Shown: piece after piece, positions 1 through 10,965 of the stretch
How positions within the stretch are numbered: the first letter of the stretch is position 1
Layout: each line of letters opens with the position of its first letter
NCBI GenBank assembly: GCA_029215795.1
Contig: JARDYH010000002.1
Span: forward strand, 132,005,001 to 132,069,000
Reading direction: 5' to 3'
DNA: 64,000 nucleotides
DNA from: Anniella stebbinsi
Lineage: Eukaryota; Chordata; Lepidosauria; Squamata; Anniellidae
Position numbers and translations under genes: made by a program
The notes under the pieces: model-generated
Database searches by the model: none
Told to the model about the DNA's origin: nothing
What the model saw: the letters and a program-made list of their open reading frames with translations, nothing else

Positions 1-1272
1 CCAGCCTAGGTAACAGTGGTAAGAGAACCCCAAGGTCAAAAAGGGTGATTCCAAGGTGCTCCCTCAATCTGCAGCCAGGCACACTTGCTTGGAGCTTAAC
101 CTAAGCTCTCACGTTGTGTTTAAGGTGAAGCAGCCAAGGATCTTAAGTGCCGCACACACGTGCCGGCATGCAAACATTTCCACACCCTGCAGGGAAAACA
201 TTTCGCAGAGAGGCAGGTCGGGAAGGGGAGCAGGGGGCTGGGGAGGCCTGCATGCCTGAGCAAGAAAAAAAAATGGAAGGAGAAAGGAAGGGAAAACCCA
301 CCAGTGTGGAATCTGATCTGACGAGCTACTTTTACTGCTGTAGCAGATGGTTTCATGGGACACAGCTCCAAAACACCCAGCTGCTATGGATAACATGAAA
401 GCAAAGGAGTGTATCCTTGGGGGACCTTTACCATAATCCTATATGTACATGCCTACTCAGAATGAGTTAAATGAGTCTTACACCCAGGTATAGGGCTGCA
501 GCCTTACCCTCTGTTCCAGCACTCATCTGGCAGCACATGGGCCCACTTACCTGTAAATCTGACCCCCACGCTCTGGACACATCTACACTACAGATTAAAA
601 GTGGCTGACCATTGATATAAAACCAGTTTGATTGTTACATCTTCCTCCCAAAGGAGCCTTGTACTCTGGGCTGGTATCAGAGGTTAGCATTAATGGGCAT
701 CGGCTGAGGCCCGCACCCCAGCAAGGGGCTCGCTGCTATCACTGCCTGTTCATGTGCCCTCTCCAAGCGTGCTAGCGGCGACAAGAGCAAGGCTCCCCTG
801 ACTTGGGCTCTCCTTTTGGGCAGTGGTGCCAATTGGGACCAGGGGCAACCTCGTGCACAGTGGTGCCAATGGCAAGTGGGGGAGGGGTAATAGAGGGTAT
901 CTTGCCTGAGCCCCCCACTCCCCAAATCCTGAGCCAACACTGGTGGTCTCAGTTTGTTTATTTTAACTGTTCTGAGAATTCCTTGCTAAAGTTCTGGAAC
1001 CACTTCACAGAACGACAACTCCCACAGATTTTTGCTTAGTAGCCATAATAGTTGAGCATCCGGAAGAGGCACGTCAACTTTACCTGTGCATGCCTGGTTC
1101 TGCATGCCACCCTCCTTTCTTGGGTTTAGCCTGGATGAGGAAGTGACACATACGCAAAATACAGCGATCAATGACTACACCAGAAATGTCTTTTTTAAAA
1201 AGAAAAAGGGAAAACAAGGAAGATTGATCATACAGATTATGTGGTTGGCCTCTGGGGCCTCTGGATAGGCGA
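1..1272. other. Gene-free stretch, no recognised content
   Basis: I see no coding exon, RNA gene or transposon family here. Open frames on both strands are short and overlapping, with no family motif. Confidence 0.5.
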
Positions 1273-1385
1273 AGGCAGCCTTCTCCAACCTGAGGCCCTC
1301 CAGATGTTTTAGGCATCAACTTGCTTCAGCCCAGATCAGGAATGCTGGGAGTTGTCTACAACATCTGGAGGGCACCAGGCTAGGT
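1273..1385. mobile_element. Decayed palindromic hAT-like MITE (CCTCCAGATGTT family)
   Basis: The segment reads as an imperfect palindrome: CTCCAACCTGAGGCCCTCCA on the left and a complementary CATCTGGAGGGCACCAGG on the right, around CAGCCCAGATCAGGAATGC. Four other copies occur near 4262, 15639, 19959 and 60946; the last has a target duplication. Confidence 0.6.
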
Positions 1386-1837
1386 TATACTGGGCTAAAG
1401 AAATGGGAGACAAAACCTCCGCTGCAGTAGAGGATAGTACTTTTGCCAAGGTCCTCGGCTACTCTAAGCAAAATAAGGATGGGCCAGCTCAGGATATGAT
1501 CTCCCGCACATGTGGCAGTGATGGGGGAGGCATCAGCTGATGCCTCCCCCTTCACTTGGCACATGTTCCATTTTGCTGCTGTTCCTGCATTTTTGGAGGG
1601 CAAGGCAAAAGCATATAGTTGGCAGCAGGAGGAGGAACAGAAGTTTCAGTCAGATGATCTTTCTTCCTCTTGTTTTTCAGCTGGTACCAACCAGGAGCAG
1701 GGGAGGGTGAGCTAAGATCTACGTTCCTAAAAGATTACATTGGCTAATGACGTTAAGCCATTGCTATCGCTTAAAGATGCTATTAAGATACCATTGGCTG
1801 CCCTGGTTATATTGGCTGTGCATTCTGTCCTTGGCTG

Positions 1838-2182
1838 CCTCTACAAGAGAGGTTTAAAGCTCTTTAAAGGCGCTTTAAAAATTTTACCTCTACAAGAACG
1901 GAGCGCAAATCGGGCGTAGAGGCGCATTATCTCTCCGATTATGCGCATTATCGAATGCGTGTTAAATCGCGAGTTTTATTTTGCTCCGGCCGTTAAAGCG
2001 CATTTTGACTATGTGAACAAGCACTTATGCGCATTAACTACTTGTAAAGCGCATTTTGGTCATCCGTTAATGCGCTTCGCCGCCTCTCGCCGCCTCTCAT
2101 GCAGAGGGATTAGGTGTAAATGCGCTTCAGCGATTATGCGCATAATCGCCTAACCGGGCGCAAAAGCGAATCCTTGTAGAGG
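1838..2182 (+). repeat. GCGC-rich dispersed repeat, copy 1
   Basis: About 345 bp bounded by CCTCTACAAG on the left and CTTGTAGAGG on the right, a 10-bp inverted terminus. Inside, AAGCGCATT and AATGCGCTT motifs recur, and there is a perfect 20-bp palindrome, GCGATTATGCGCATAATCGC, at 2130-2149. Copies 2 and 3 lie inverted at 25184 and 27840. No coding capacity is seen. It behaves as a short non-autonomous DNA element, but no clear target duplication was found, so the superfamily is undecided. Confidence 0.75.
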
Positions 2183-2639
2183 GGACCCTTCTCTCAAGCA
2201 GCAGTGCTTTCTTGGAGCAAACAAGTGCTGGAGTAGAGTTACCAGTACCTAGCCTTGTGAAATAAGGATTTTTTAAAATTTTTTACTGTAATCGTAATCA
2301 TAAAGTCATTAGGATGGGCAAAACTCCTAGGAGGAATTTTGCCATGGTTTCTTTTCTTGGCTCAGCTGCAGCCTTGCAGATGAGATCAAAAATCACCCTT
2401 CCCCAGCCTGGTGCCCTCCAGATGTGTTGGATAGCAACTCTTATGATTCCGAGCCAGAGATTATAAGGAACAGTGCCACTGTTCTATCCTGCACACATCA
2501 CCAAGCACTCACACATAGTACTAAAGAAAGATTTAGCAAAAGGTGTCTTTCCCATAGCACGTTTAAAATGCAATGTTTTCTACTAACTCATTTGTCCACA
2601 TAATATTAATCCTACAGTGGGAGGACTGATACCCCCTCA

Positions 2640-2704
2640 AGACCCCCCATGAGTTCATAGGAAGCTGCCTTATACCAAGTCACATTACTTGTCCATCTAC
2701 TATT
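2640..2704 (-). mobile_element. tRNA-type SINE 3' fragment
   Basis: The sequence CATAGGAAGCTGCCTTATAC is the 3' end of the SINE family seen more completely at 7894-8088. Only the tail is present, directly adjoining the foldback element at 2705. Confidence 0.55.
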
Positions 2705-3872
2705 GACTGCTCTGGTTCACACAACTCGCTAACCCACACTCAGTGCTTGAGTGTGAGTTGTTGTTGAGCCACAGGTTGTTTAATGAATTGTGGGCTAGTG
2801 TGTTGTCTGAACCCAGGACATTTTCTGCAGGGTTGCTTGTTAACTATGTAGTGTGGCTTATTTTTCTCAAACACGCCACTTTGCATGGATTTATTTATTT
2901 ATTTATTTTATTCCATTTATATACAGCCCCATAGCCGAGCTCTCTGGGCGGTTTACAAAAATTAAAAACACTGAACATTAAAAACACCAATGTACAAAAT
3001 TTAAAACCATAAAGCATAAAAACAAGTTATAATTACAATATCCTTTAAAACAACAATTCTGGGTCAAAGCACAATAACAACACAAAACCCTCATCATATG
3101 CTGTTAAATGCCTGGGAGAAGAGGAAAGTCTTGACCTGGCACCGAAAACATAACAATGTTGGCGCCAGGCGAGCCTCATCGGGGAGATCATTCCATAATT
3201 GGGGGGGCCACCACTGAAAAGGCCCTCTCCCTTGTTGCCACCCTCCGTGCTTCCCTCGGAGTAGGCAACTGGAGGAGGACCTTAGATGTGGATCATAGTG
3301 TACGGGTAGGCTTGTGTCGGGAGAGGCGTTCCATCAGGTATTGTGGTCCCAAGCCGTGTAAGGCTTTATAGGTTAGAACCAGCACCTTGAATTGGGCTCG
3401 GAAACATATAGGCAGCCAATGCAAGCAGGCCAGAGTAGGTCTTATATGCGTGAAACTTCTGGTTCCTGTTATCAATCTGGCCACTGCATTTTGCACAAGC
3501 TGCAGCTTCTGAATTGTTTTCAAAGGCAGCCCCACGTAGAGTGCATTGCAGTAATCCAATTTAGAGATTACCAGAGCATAGACAACTGAAGCCATGTTAT
3601 CCCTGTCCAGATAGGGGCATAGCTGGGCCACCAACCGAAGTTGGTAGAAGGCACTCCATGCCACCGAGGCCACCTGAGCTTCAAGTGACAAAGATGGTTC
3701 TAGGAGAACCCCCAAGCTACGAACCCGCTCCTTCAGGGGGAGTGCAACCCCATCCAGAACAAGCCGCCCTGTGGAAAACGTCCCAGGTTCAGATAGCACA
3801 ATAACCCTTAGTTCAACAACAACCCATGGTTCAACAACCATCCACTGGGGTCAATGCGCTGTCTGAACAGTC
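2705..3872. mobile_element. Foldback element (GGTTCACACAAC family) interrupted by an L2 insertion
   Basis: The left part (2705-2889) and the right part (about 3757-3872) together make one palindromic element like the copy at 37872-38175. Both carry CCCAGGACATTTTC or its complement and arms with CTAACCCA. The left part stops at TTTGCATGG and the right resumes at AACAAGCCGCC, which are contiguous as CATGGTTAACAAGCC in the uninterrupted copy. The interruption is the L2 LINE at 2890-3756. Confidence 0.7.
2890..3756 (-). mobile_element. L2-clade LINE, 5'-truncated, with reverse transcriptase C-terminal region
   Basis: On the minus strand the frame from about 3756 to 3293 encodes the region following the RT active site of an L2 LINE: VRSLGVLLEPSLSLEAQVAS, then KLQLVQNAVARLITGT and LHWLPICFRAQFKVLVLTYK, then ALHGLGPQYL. 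The C terminus continues with frameshifts to about 3100. The 3' end carries GTAAACCGCCCAGAGAGCTC and a (TAAA)n tail at 2886-2912. The same 3' end occurs at 12290-12340, so both belong to one subfamily. An apparent N-terminal extension of this frame is host foldback sequence read through. Confidence 0.85.
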
Positions 3873-4261
3873 CCAGTGGCTCTCCAGGGTCTCAGGAAGA
3901 GGTTTCCCCCTATCACTTGCTAGCCCTTTTTTCTTTTTAAACTGGAGATGTCAGGGATTGTAGTGGGAACCTTTTGCAGCTAAGACCAGTGCATTACCAG
4001 TGAGCTGCAGTCCCCTCAGAGAAGAGCAGGGATTTATACCTAGGCCTTTGGTCTGCCACAATCTTATGACTCACTCTTGTTCCCAGGGCTAAAGTCTCTG
4101 CAGCACTGGCAAACATCTCTTTTCCACGCAAGTATTCAAGACCTATGACAGTCATTCGAGGTCAGGAACTGGAATTGCAACTCCTGCTCAGGAGAAGAGT
4201 TCGTTTCTTCCAAGAGGAGCCCACCTTTCTCTGCCAACCAAAGTGCCAATACTTTAGTGAA

Positions 4262-4402
4262 TCCTTCTGCAACCTGGTGCCCTCCAGATGTTTTGAATGA
4301 CAACTCCTACTAGCCCTGGCCAGCATGACCAATGGTTATGGATGATGGGAGTTGTAGTCCAAAACATCTGGATGGGAACAGGTGGGGAAAGGCTGCTTTA
4401 GA
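4262..4402. mobile_element. Palindromic hAT-like MITE (CCTCCAGATGTT family)
   Basis: The left arm contains CAACCTGGTGCCCTCCAGAT and the right arm contains GGGAGTTGTAGTCCAAAACA, around CCAGCATGACCAATGG. No target duplication was identified. Same family as 60946-61075. Confidence 0.65.
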
Positions 4403-4679
4403 ATGTAGCATCTTACCAGTCAATGCCCAAATGTATGCTTGAGCAGCTTAAGAAAGAGAAGAAAAAGAAAGGGACATAGGACGGGCTATTAATGCTTGTA
4501 AAAAAGCTACAATGAAAAATGTTTAAGTATTAAAAAAAAAGAGATAAAAATTGAATTCAATTAATCCCCCAGTTTGCACGGGCACTAAGAAAGCAAAAGG
4601 GCTTTGTTCCTCCCCACTCCTGTCTTGTTCTTCTCTTCTCCAGCCATACCTGGACCAAAGGCTCTTGAGTAAAGACAGT

Positions 4680-5022
4680 GGGCCGGTTCGCACGATCACT
4701 GCAGTCCAAGCCATGGTGGGTTGTGTGTGGTGTGTGCAGGCGGCCATTCTGAATATTCAATTCCCAGTGGGTTTTTGCCATGGTTTGTCATGTAATCCAA
4801 ACCTAGGCAGCAAGGGTTGTCACCCTATATAAGCCTATAACAGACCATGGGTTATGTGATGGTTGTTCAACCCTTGCATAGCCCACGGTCCCTGGGTTCA
4901 GATGACACGATAAGCCATGGCAATGACTTGAATATTCAAAAATCATCTGGCATGCGCCACAGTCCATCAGGGCTTAAACAAGCCATGGTAGGCAGTGGTA
5001 ATTGTGCGAACTAGGTCAATGT
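4680..5022. mobile_element. Foldback element with long inverted arms
   Basis: The left arm begins CCGGTTCGCACGATCACTGC and the right end reads AATTGTGCGAACTAGG, its imperfect complement; both arms also contain CCATGG motifs facing each other. There is no open frame of interest. Confidence 0.55.
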
Positions 5023-5299
5023 CTAGTCCCAAGGATTTCCAATTGGGCAGGCCAGGCCACCTGGAAGCCAAATCCACCCTAGAAAGTTCGAAAGATGGCC
5101 ATACCTCTTCCCTGACTCCATCCCTTTCTCCTGAGCGCTAATGGTTCAGTGGTTCCCTGGTAGGGACTTCAGAACTCATGGGGTGCCCGCCCCACGAGTT
5201 CGCCAAGCGCTGCTCAGCCGGCCCTGTTCCAAGAGCCAGCCTCGACAAGGGCTTGGCGACCCCACTTTCCGGGGCCTCTGAAAAGTGTTAAATTCAACC

Positions 5300-5545
5300 A
5301 ACACGCCATTAGCATGGCTTAGGGAACTGCACACTTTCCAGAGGCCATGGAAAGTGTACTTTGCCTCTCCACCCCCTCACACCAATCGGGGCCTTGAAGG
5401 GCCTTTTAAAACCTTGGATTAAGAGAGCCTTTAGGGCCCCGATTGGCATGTGGGAGGAGGGAGGCAAAGAGTGCTTCCTGGGGCCTCCAGAAAGTACACA
5501 ATTCCCCAGCCACGCTAAGGGCATGCCGGGGGAATTGCAAACTTT
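5300..5545. repeat. Imperfect inverted repeat with three arms
   Basis: The segment ACTTTCCAGAGGCC occurs near 5332 and 5542, and its inverted version GGCCTCCAGAAAGT lies near 5482. The first and inverted arms also share flanking CTTAGC/GCTAAG and the AATCGGGGCC/GGGCCCCGATT pair, forming a foldback centred near 5410. Similar open frames on opposite strands are a consequence of this palindrome. Confidence 0.55.
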
Positions 5546-5639
5546 CCAGAGGCCGAATCCAACTCTCTGTCCATTGGGCCAAACGATCACTGCAAACCAC
5601 ACTCAGAAGGAGAGGAAAGAAGGCCAGGAAAGGGAGAAA

Positions 5640-7285
5640 CAGTGAGAGCAGGGTTGCATGTTTGCTTCTCAGATCTATTAAAGTTTTTGCAGTGTGGCTC
5701 TCACGCTCTGAAGCGTTTTGGCCAGCCCTGCACTGTATTGCTGGAGGCCAAATCCATTCCCACCCACATTCCCTGCAACAATGCCACGTTCCTTTCTCAA
5801 ATTATTTCTGAGAACCAAGCCACGTCCCCTCTCTCAGAAAAATTGTGTGTCTTGGAGCGGGGGAAGAACAGCATCAACCCAACCATCAGGTGCCAGTAAA
5901 TATGCCTCTACTTTCTTTCCGCACCCCAATTGACGGCTGTTTCTGAAGAGAGGATGGCACAATACTTTTTGGGGGAGTCTGGATTTCATTACTTGTTACA
6001 GCCAACTCGGCGTTGTTCCCTTCAACTTTCTATGTAAACATCTCCATTCCCCACCCGGATTTTCCCCTCCCACCCCCAGATTGTACTGGTGATGTTTATC
6101 CTCAGACAATGTGAGCAAATGCCCATTTTGGCTTCATCCTCAATGTTTCCTGTTCAAAGATCTTGCTCCCTTGGATAGAGGAGTGTTGGGTGGGTGGAGA
6201 GGGGAACAGGGGAAGACTGAGAAACTAAAGCAAGCATTAAGAATGCCCATGTGCTCGGTCTCCAAAAATGCCTGGAGCTATCTGCCTCCTTTGAGCATCG
6301 AGGAATCCCGGGGGCACAGCGCTTACCCAGGTTTGGTTTCTTTTGGAGATAGGCGAATTGCTGTTGTGCAAAATTTGTGTTTATTTACAAATATACAGAC
6401 GAACCATAGACAGAGTCACAGCTTAAACATTGCAATAGACAGCCAAACTCCACTGCTCACGCATCATATCTCAGCCAGTCAGACAGCACCTTAAGATGCT
6501 TATGAAGCCTAAATGCTGCTATCTGTCTCCCTTCCTCCGTGTCTGTCTCAAATTAAAACTCCATCTGTCACCTATATTTTTTATCACATACATGGACACC
6601 TAGAGTGCTTCCAGAGGGAGGGCTCCTAACACTACCAATGAGAAGGCATTATGCAGCTATGTAGTCTTTTCTTTCTTAATGGACTATCTGTGGCTAGAGA
6701 AAAACTGAAAACATGGGAGGGTTACAAGTTGAAGATGCTGCCCTCTTAACCACCCACCTCGGTGAAATTCCATGTACGCAGCTCCTTTACACATGCTTTT
6801 TTCTGCCAGAGATTTTCTTTCTCTGCCTTTCTATATGTTCCATTAAACAGCCAATAGGTGGCGCTGTGGTATAGCAGGATTATGCAATTATGCAAAGCTC
6901 TTAAAACGCCACTGAGAAAAAATACTAGACTTTCCCATTTGGGATAAAAAGTTATAATGATTGCAAAATAAGGGTGAAGCCTTGGAGGAGGAGGACATCG
7001 TGTAAGGGACCCGCAAACTACCATGAGTGAAGAAGCATGAGTACACAATAAAAAAACTTGTGTTAAAAGGCTCACAGAGAAGCCAGCTCTAGAGATAACT
7101 CTATGTAGCACAGTAAATTTTTTACAAGTCAATAAATGTTTAATAATAATAATAATAATGATAATACCAGATCTTCCTTCTTTATAGAAAAACAGTGCAT
7201 GTTCTACCACTGAGCTTTGGTCCTCTCTCCAAATAAGCCTAATTAAAAAACATATATAGTTGCTCATTGCTTGCCATCCCATCAT
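5640..7285. other. Gene-free stretch
   Basis: No exon, tRNA or transposon family is recognised apart from a short (ATA)n-type tract near 7141-7162. Open frames lack family motifs. Confidence 0.45.
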
Positions 7286-7532
7286 CTACTCTGAACGCAG
7301 CCAATGTGGCTTGTTAACCACTCTGAACAAACCCACAACAAACTATGGCTTCTCAAGGTGGCTTGTTTGTGAAAAATAATCCACACTGCATGGTTAGCAA
7401 GCCACCATGTGGAAAACACACTGCATTCAGACAACATGATAATCCACGGTACAACAACAACCCAGAGTTCAACAACAACCCACACCCAAGCACTGAGTGT
7501 GGGTTAGCATGTTGTGCGAACAGCTCCAAGGT
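7286..7532. mobile_element. Foldback element (GGTTCACACAAC family), partial
   Basis: It ends with GGGTTAGCATGTTGTGCGAA and CAGCTCC, the terminus seen at 37872. Inside are AACAACAACCCACACCCAAG and GGCTTGTTTGTGAAAAATAA, shared with the 37872 copy. The left arm is short of the terminus. Confidence 0.65.
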
Positions 7533-7893
7533 ATACAGAGAGAAGGAGAACAGGAGCCATCCATCAGATTGCAGTAGAGGGAGATAGGAAGCAGGGCCAC
7601 TCCATCAGATGAAAGACCAGCTCTATCAGACTCCTCATCTCCCTGAACTGTTTTCCATTCCAGCTGGTCATTATAGGAACTATTACACTTTAAGAATTGG
7701 TGCCTGCTTTTTTCCTCCTCCTTCCCCATTCCTTTTTCCTTCTGTATCGTGTCTTTTGGATTGTAAGCCACTAAAGACCCTCCCTGAAGACATTTGTGCT
7801 GTAAGCGCAGGCACCAGGGATAACAGTTACTCTGCAGGCATTAACTGAAGAGCGGTGCTACTCTGAATAGCCCCCACTACATGGGAGCTATAA

Positions 7894-8088
7894 CATAGGA
7901 AGCTGCCTTATACTGAGTGAGATCACTGGTCCCACCTGCCCGGTATTGTTGATACTGGCTGGCAGTAGCTCTCTGGGGTTTCATGCAGCATTCTTTCCTC
8001 ACCGTAACTGGAGAAGCTGGAGATCGAACCGGGGACCTTCTGCATGCAAGGCAGGTGCTCTATCACAATGAGCTATGGCCCCTCCCCA
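7894..8088 (-). mobile_element. tRNA-derived SINE (tRNA-like head, GGAAGCTGCCTTAT tail)
   Basis: On the minus strand it begins with a tRNA-like head: box A TAGCTCATTGTGATAGAGCA and box B GGTTCGATCTC. It continues through a unique body to the tail ATAAGGCAGCTTCC. It is not a functional tRNA gene: there is no complete cloverleaf and it has a long 3' body. A second copy lies at 20006-20171. Confidence 0.8.
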
Positions 8089-8099
8089 TAGTATGAATA

Positions 8100-9137
8100 G
8101 GGTTACTGTGGGGTTTAATTCAAGGATGAACAGCCGGAAGGGTGAATATTTCTTCTCCTAGAATATTAATAATAGATTTATAGTAATGTTGGATATAGCC
8201 CAATTTTGTTAGGCCTGGCAGTTCTCCAGGGTCTCTGGCAGAGCTCCTTCTGAGCCAGCACTGGTCCTAGACACTTTCATATCAGAAGCGAGAAATAAAA
8301 ACAACAGCCGTCCTCGCTTTAAAGAAAACTGATTTCATTGCTCCTTACAGCCTTATGTAGTTGGCCTCCTTGTGCCCATTCTTTGGTAGAAACACTGAGA
8401 GGCAGCCAGCAAAAAGAGGGATGCAGAGGGGGAAAGCCCACCACCCAGGAGAGTACAGCAGTAGACTTTGGAATGAAATCCAGGAATTGTGCCATCAGAT
8501 ATAAAGCAATTTGGAACCCTGAAAGAACCATGAACATTGCTCCAATTTCAGACCATCCCACAATCCTCTGAGCAAACAGAAACCCTTTGCTTTGCTTAAT
8601 TGACAAACTGAAAAGCATTCTTAAGAAGAGCTATGTAGATAAATAAGAAAGCCAGAAGGCATGTCGTAGAAAGGAAAAGTTGGAGGCGATGGTTATAAAA
8701 ATAACCCAGGGGGAGGGAAAACCCCCCCATGGGAACACACTGGCAGATTTCAAATATTTAACGGATGTCAGCAAGAAGAAAGAGAGCAATTAGTCATCAT
8801 AAATGCTGAAGACACAAAAACAAGCGATGTTGGTTTTAAGCAACAGGAGAAGGGGATTTAGGATATATTTGAAGGAAAAGACATGCCGTTTCAATGGATA
8901 AGTGCCTAGGGAGGATGCAAACTCACATTCCTTGGAGATTTCCAAGCAGAGGCTGAATAGCACCTAGTAAGGGTGCTTTGAGGTAAAATAGGCTCCTGTA
9001 CCTCAGTGGGTGTCCAGCAGACCGTCTTAGGCCCACTAAAGTACAATACGCCTGCTACGCCACTTTTCCCATTGCTGTTGCCTAGACAATGCTCTGCCTC
9101 TACTACTCTCAGTGGCCATTAATGGCTCAATCCTAGT
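8100..9137. other. Gene-free stretch
   Basis: No recognised gene or repeat family. Open frames are short and carry no domain signatures. Confidence 0.45.
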
Positions 9138-9457
9138 TAGGGTGACCAGATAAAATCCAGGTCAGGGCTCCTGTAACTTTAACAGTTGTAGAGAAAAGGG
9201 GATTTCAGCCAGTGTCATTTGTATGCAATTAGTTCCTGGTGAAATTCCCTCTTCATCACAACTGTTAAAGTTGCAGGGGCCCTGCCTTCTTTTGTATATG
9301 GTCACTCTAGTATAGTGCCTGCACCTTTAACTGTTGTGAGGAAGAGGGAATTTCACCAGGAACTGATTGCATACAAATGACACTGGCTGAAATCCTCTTT
9401 TCTCTACAACTGTTAAAGTTATATGAGCCCTGACCTGGATTTTATCTGGTCACCCTA
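9138..9457. mobile_element. hAT-like foldback MITE with 8-bp target duplication
   Basis: A 320-bp element beginning TAGGGTGACCAGATAAAATC and ending in the exact complement. It is flanked on both sides by the perfect 8-bp direct repeat ATCCTAGT (9130-9137 and 9458-9465). The arms are about 145 bp each and match over nearly their whole length, so the element is almost entirely a hairpin. An 8-bp duplication with a TAGGG terminus fits the hAT superfamily. It shares its terminal 11 bases with the element at 33298-34193. Confidence 0.9.
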
Positions 9458-9736
9458 ATCCTAGTCAGCCTTTTGACAGGCCTCTAAGACTTTAGGCCTG
9501 TGGGCTGACTGTACCCACTCTCCCTGGCAATTTGAAGCTGCCCCCCTCCAAGGGGCTATTTCCAAACATCCATTGTTTGAAGCCCTGTAACCCATCTTTC
9601 TGAGAACATCTAAGGCCCACTGAAACACCTCAAAAGGGGGAATGGGAGAATGCCTTCAACACTGCATCTGGCTTGCTCAACAGCTCCTTGGGTTCAGAGG
9701 CATATGGTGGAGTTGGCACCAGATATTTGCATTCAG

Positions 9737-10261
9737 TAGGGCTGTGCACGGATCCGGACCCCGAATCTGGAGCGGATCGGGCTGATCCGAGCCTCCCGGA
9801 TCCTGATCTGAACCAGATTGGCCCCAAATCTGGCCGAATTGGATCCACGATCCGGATCTGATTTGGATCTGGTCACAGCACCCTCCCCGCTCTCCCCCTC
9901 TCTTCCGCACTCTCCCTGCTTACCTCCTGCCTCCTCCACATCATCCCTGTCGTCCTCTCTCCTCGCTGTGTGCCGCCACATTTCCCGCTCACGTTGGGTG
10001 ACGTCATCACTCGACGGGAGCGAGAAAAGCGGCGGCACACAGCGAGGAGAGAGGACAACGCAAGATGACTTGGAGGAGACAGCAGGTAAGCAGGGAGAGT
10101 GGAGGAGGGAGGGGGAGAGCGAGATGGAGTGCTATGCACAGATCTGGATCGAATCTGGATGTGAGTCGGATCAGATTAGGCCCAATCTGATCCGAGTCTG
10201 ATCGGGCCCAATCCAGACCTGACAGGTCTGGATTGGATCAGGGGGTCCATGCAAAGCCCTA
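9737..10261. mobile_element. CpG-rich hAT-like foldback element with 8-bp target duplication
   Basis: A 525-bp element starting TAGGGCTGTGCACGGATCC and ending GGGTCCATGCAAAGCCCTA. It is flanked by the perfect direct repeat GCATTCAG (9729-9736 and 10262-10269). The outer parts are rich in GGATCC/GATCTGG-type words; the inner part has a perfect 26-bp inverted repeat (9952-9977 with 10031-10056). A TGACGTCA palindrome (9999-10006) sits at the hairpin apex. No transposase is encoded. Confidence 0.9.
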
Positions 10262-10269
10262 GCATTCAG

Positions 10270-10850
10270 TTAGCTGCACTACACAGTTTACCTGCATTCT
10301 TCATATGTGTGAGTTGCCGGGAGAGTGAAAGTGTTGTGCACTGCTGCCACTGAACACAGCAAAGAGCAGCACTGATAAGGCAGGGACATGATTAGTGGGC
10401 AGTTATAAAAACACACTGAAGGAAGAAACTAGAAGCTAAGAAAAGGGGTGCAGAGAGATCTGTGGGGTGGGGTAAGAGAAAAAGGTGATAGAGAGAAAAG
10501 AGAGCATTCATGATGAGAGCAGAGGGAGAAGAGAGCGAGCTCTACAGAGCGGAAAGAGAAAAGAAGTAGGAGTTAATGGGGTTCAGAGAGAGATCTGGTG
10601 GTACCGAAAGGAAAGAATATGCTATGTAGGCAGAGATAAAAGTGGTTAAGTGGGTAAAAAGAAGCATTAAGGGGAAATTATAGGCAAAACCACTTTCCTA
10701 CTGCTGATGAAAAGATACATCCCTGAGTTAGTAGCAATATAAAAGTAGGTGATTTGAGTTTATGCACCCTCTCCCTATGAACAGGACTTGAGAAGGAAGT
10801 ATCAAAAGCAGTTGCTGGGGAACATGGGTGGGTGATATTGCATTGTGTCT
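10270..10850. other. Gene-free stretch, purine-rich
   Basis: A purine-rich run (AGAG-type words, about 10430-10600) is the only visible structure. Confidence 0.45.
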
Positions 10851-10857
10851 TGCTTGT

Positions 10858-10958
10858 AGGTGCCTGGTCGACAGCTAGTTGGCCACTGTAGGAACAGAGT
10901 GCTGGACTAGATGAGCCCTTGGTCTGATTTAACATGGCTGTTCTTATGTTCTTATATT
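10858..10958 (+). mobile_element. CR1 LINE 3' end
   Basis: Contains GTGCTGGACTAGATGAGCCC and TTGGTCTGATTTAACATGGC and ends with the short direct repeat TTCTTATGTTCTTAT, the usual finish of reptile CR1 elements. It is heavily 5'-truncated. Confidence 0.8.
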
Positions 10959-10965
10959 CATCCAT

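Noticed and set aside
1838..2182. CRISPR-like array because of regularly recurring GCGCATT words
   Set aside because: The words are short, irregularly spaced and in both orientations, and the host is a vertebrate; the whole block is a dispersed repeat.
5309..5645. Similar open frames on both strands
   Set aside because: They result from the inverted repeat and have no coding signature.
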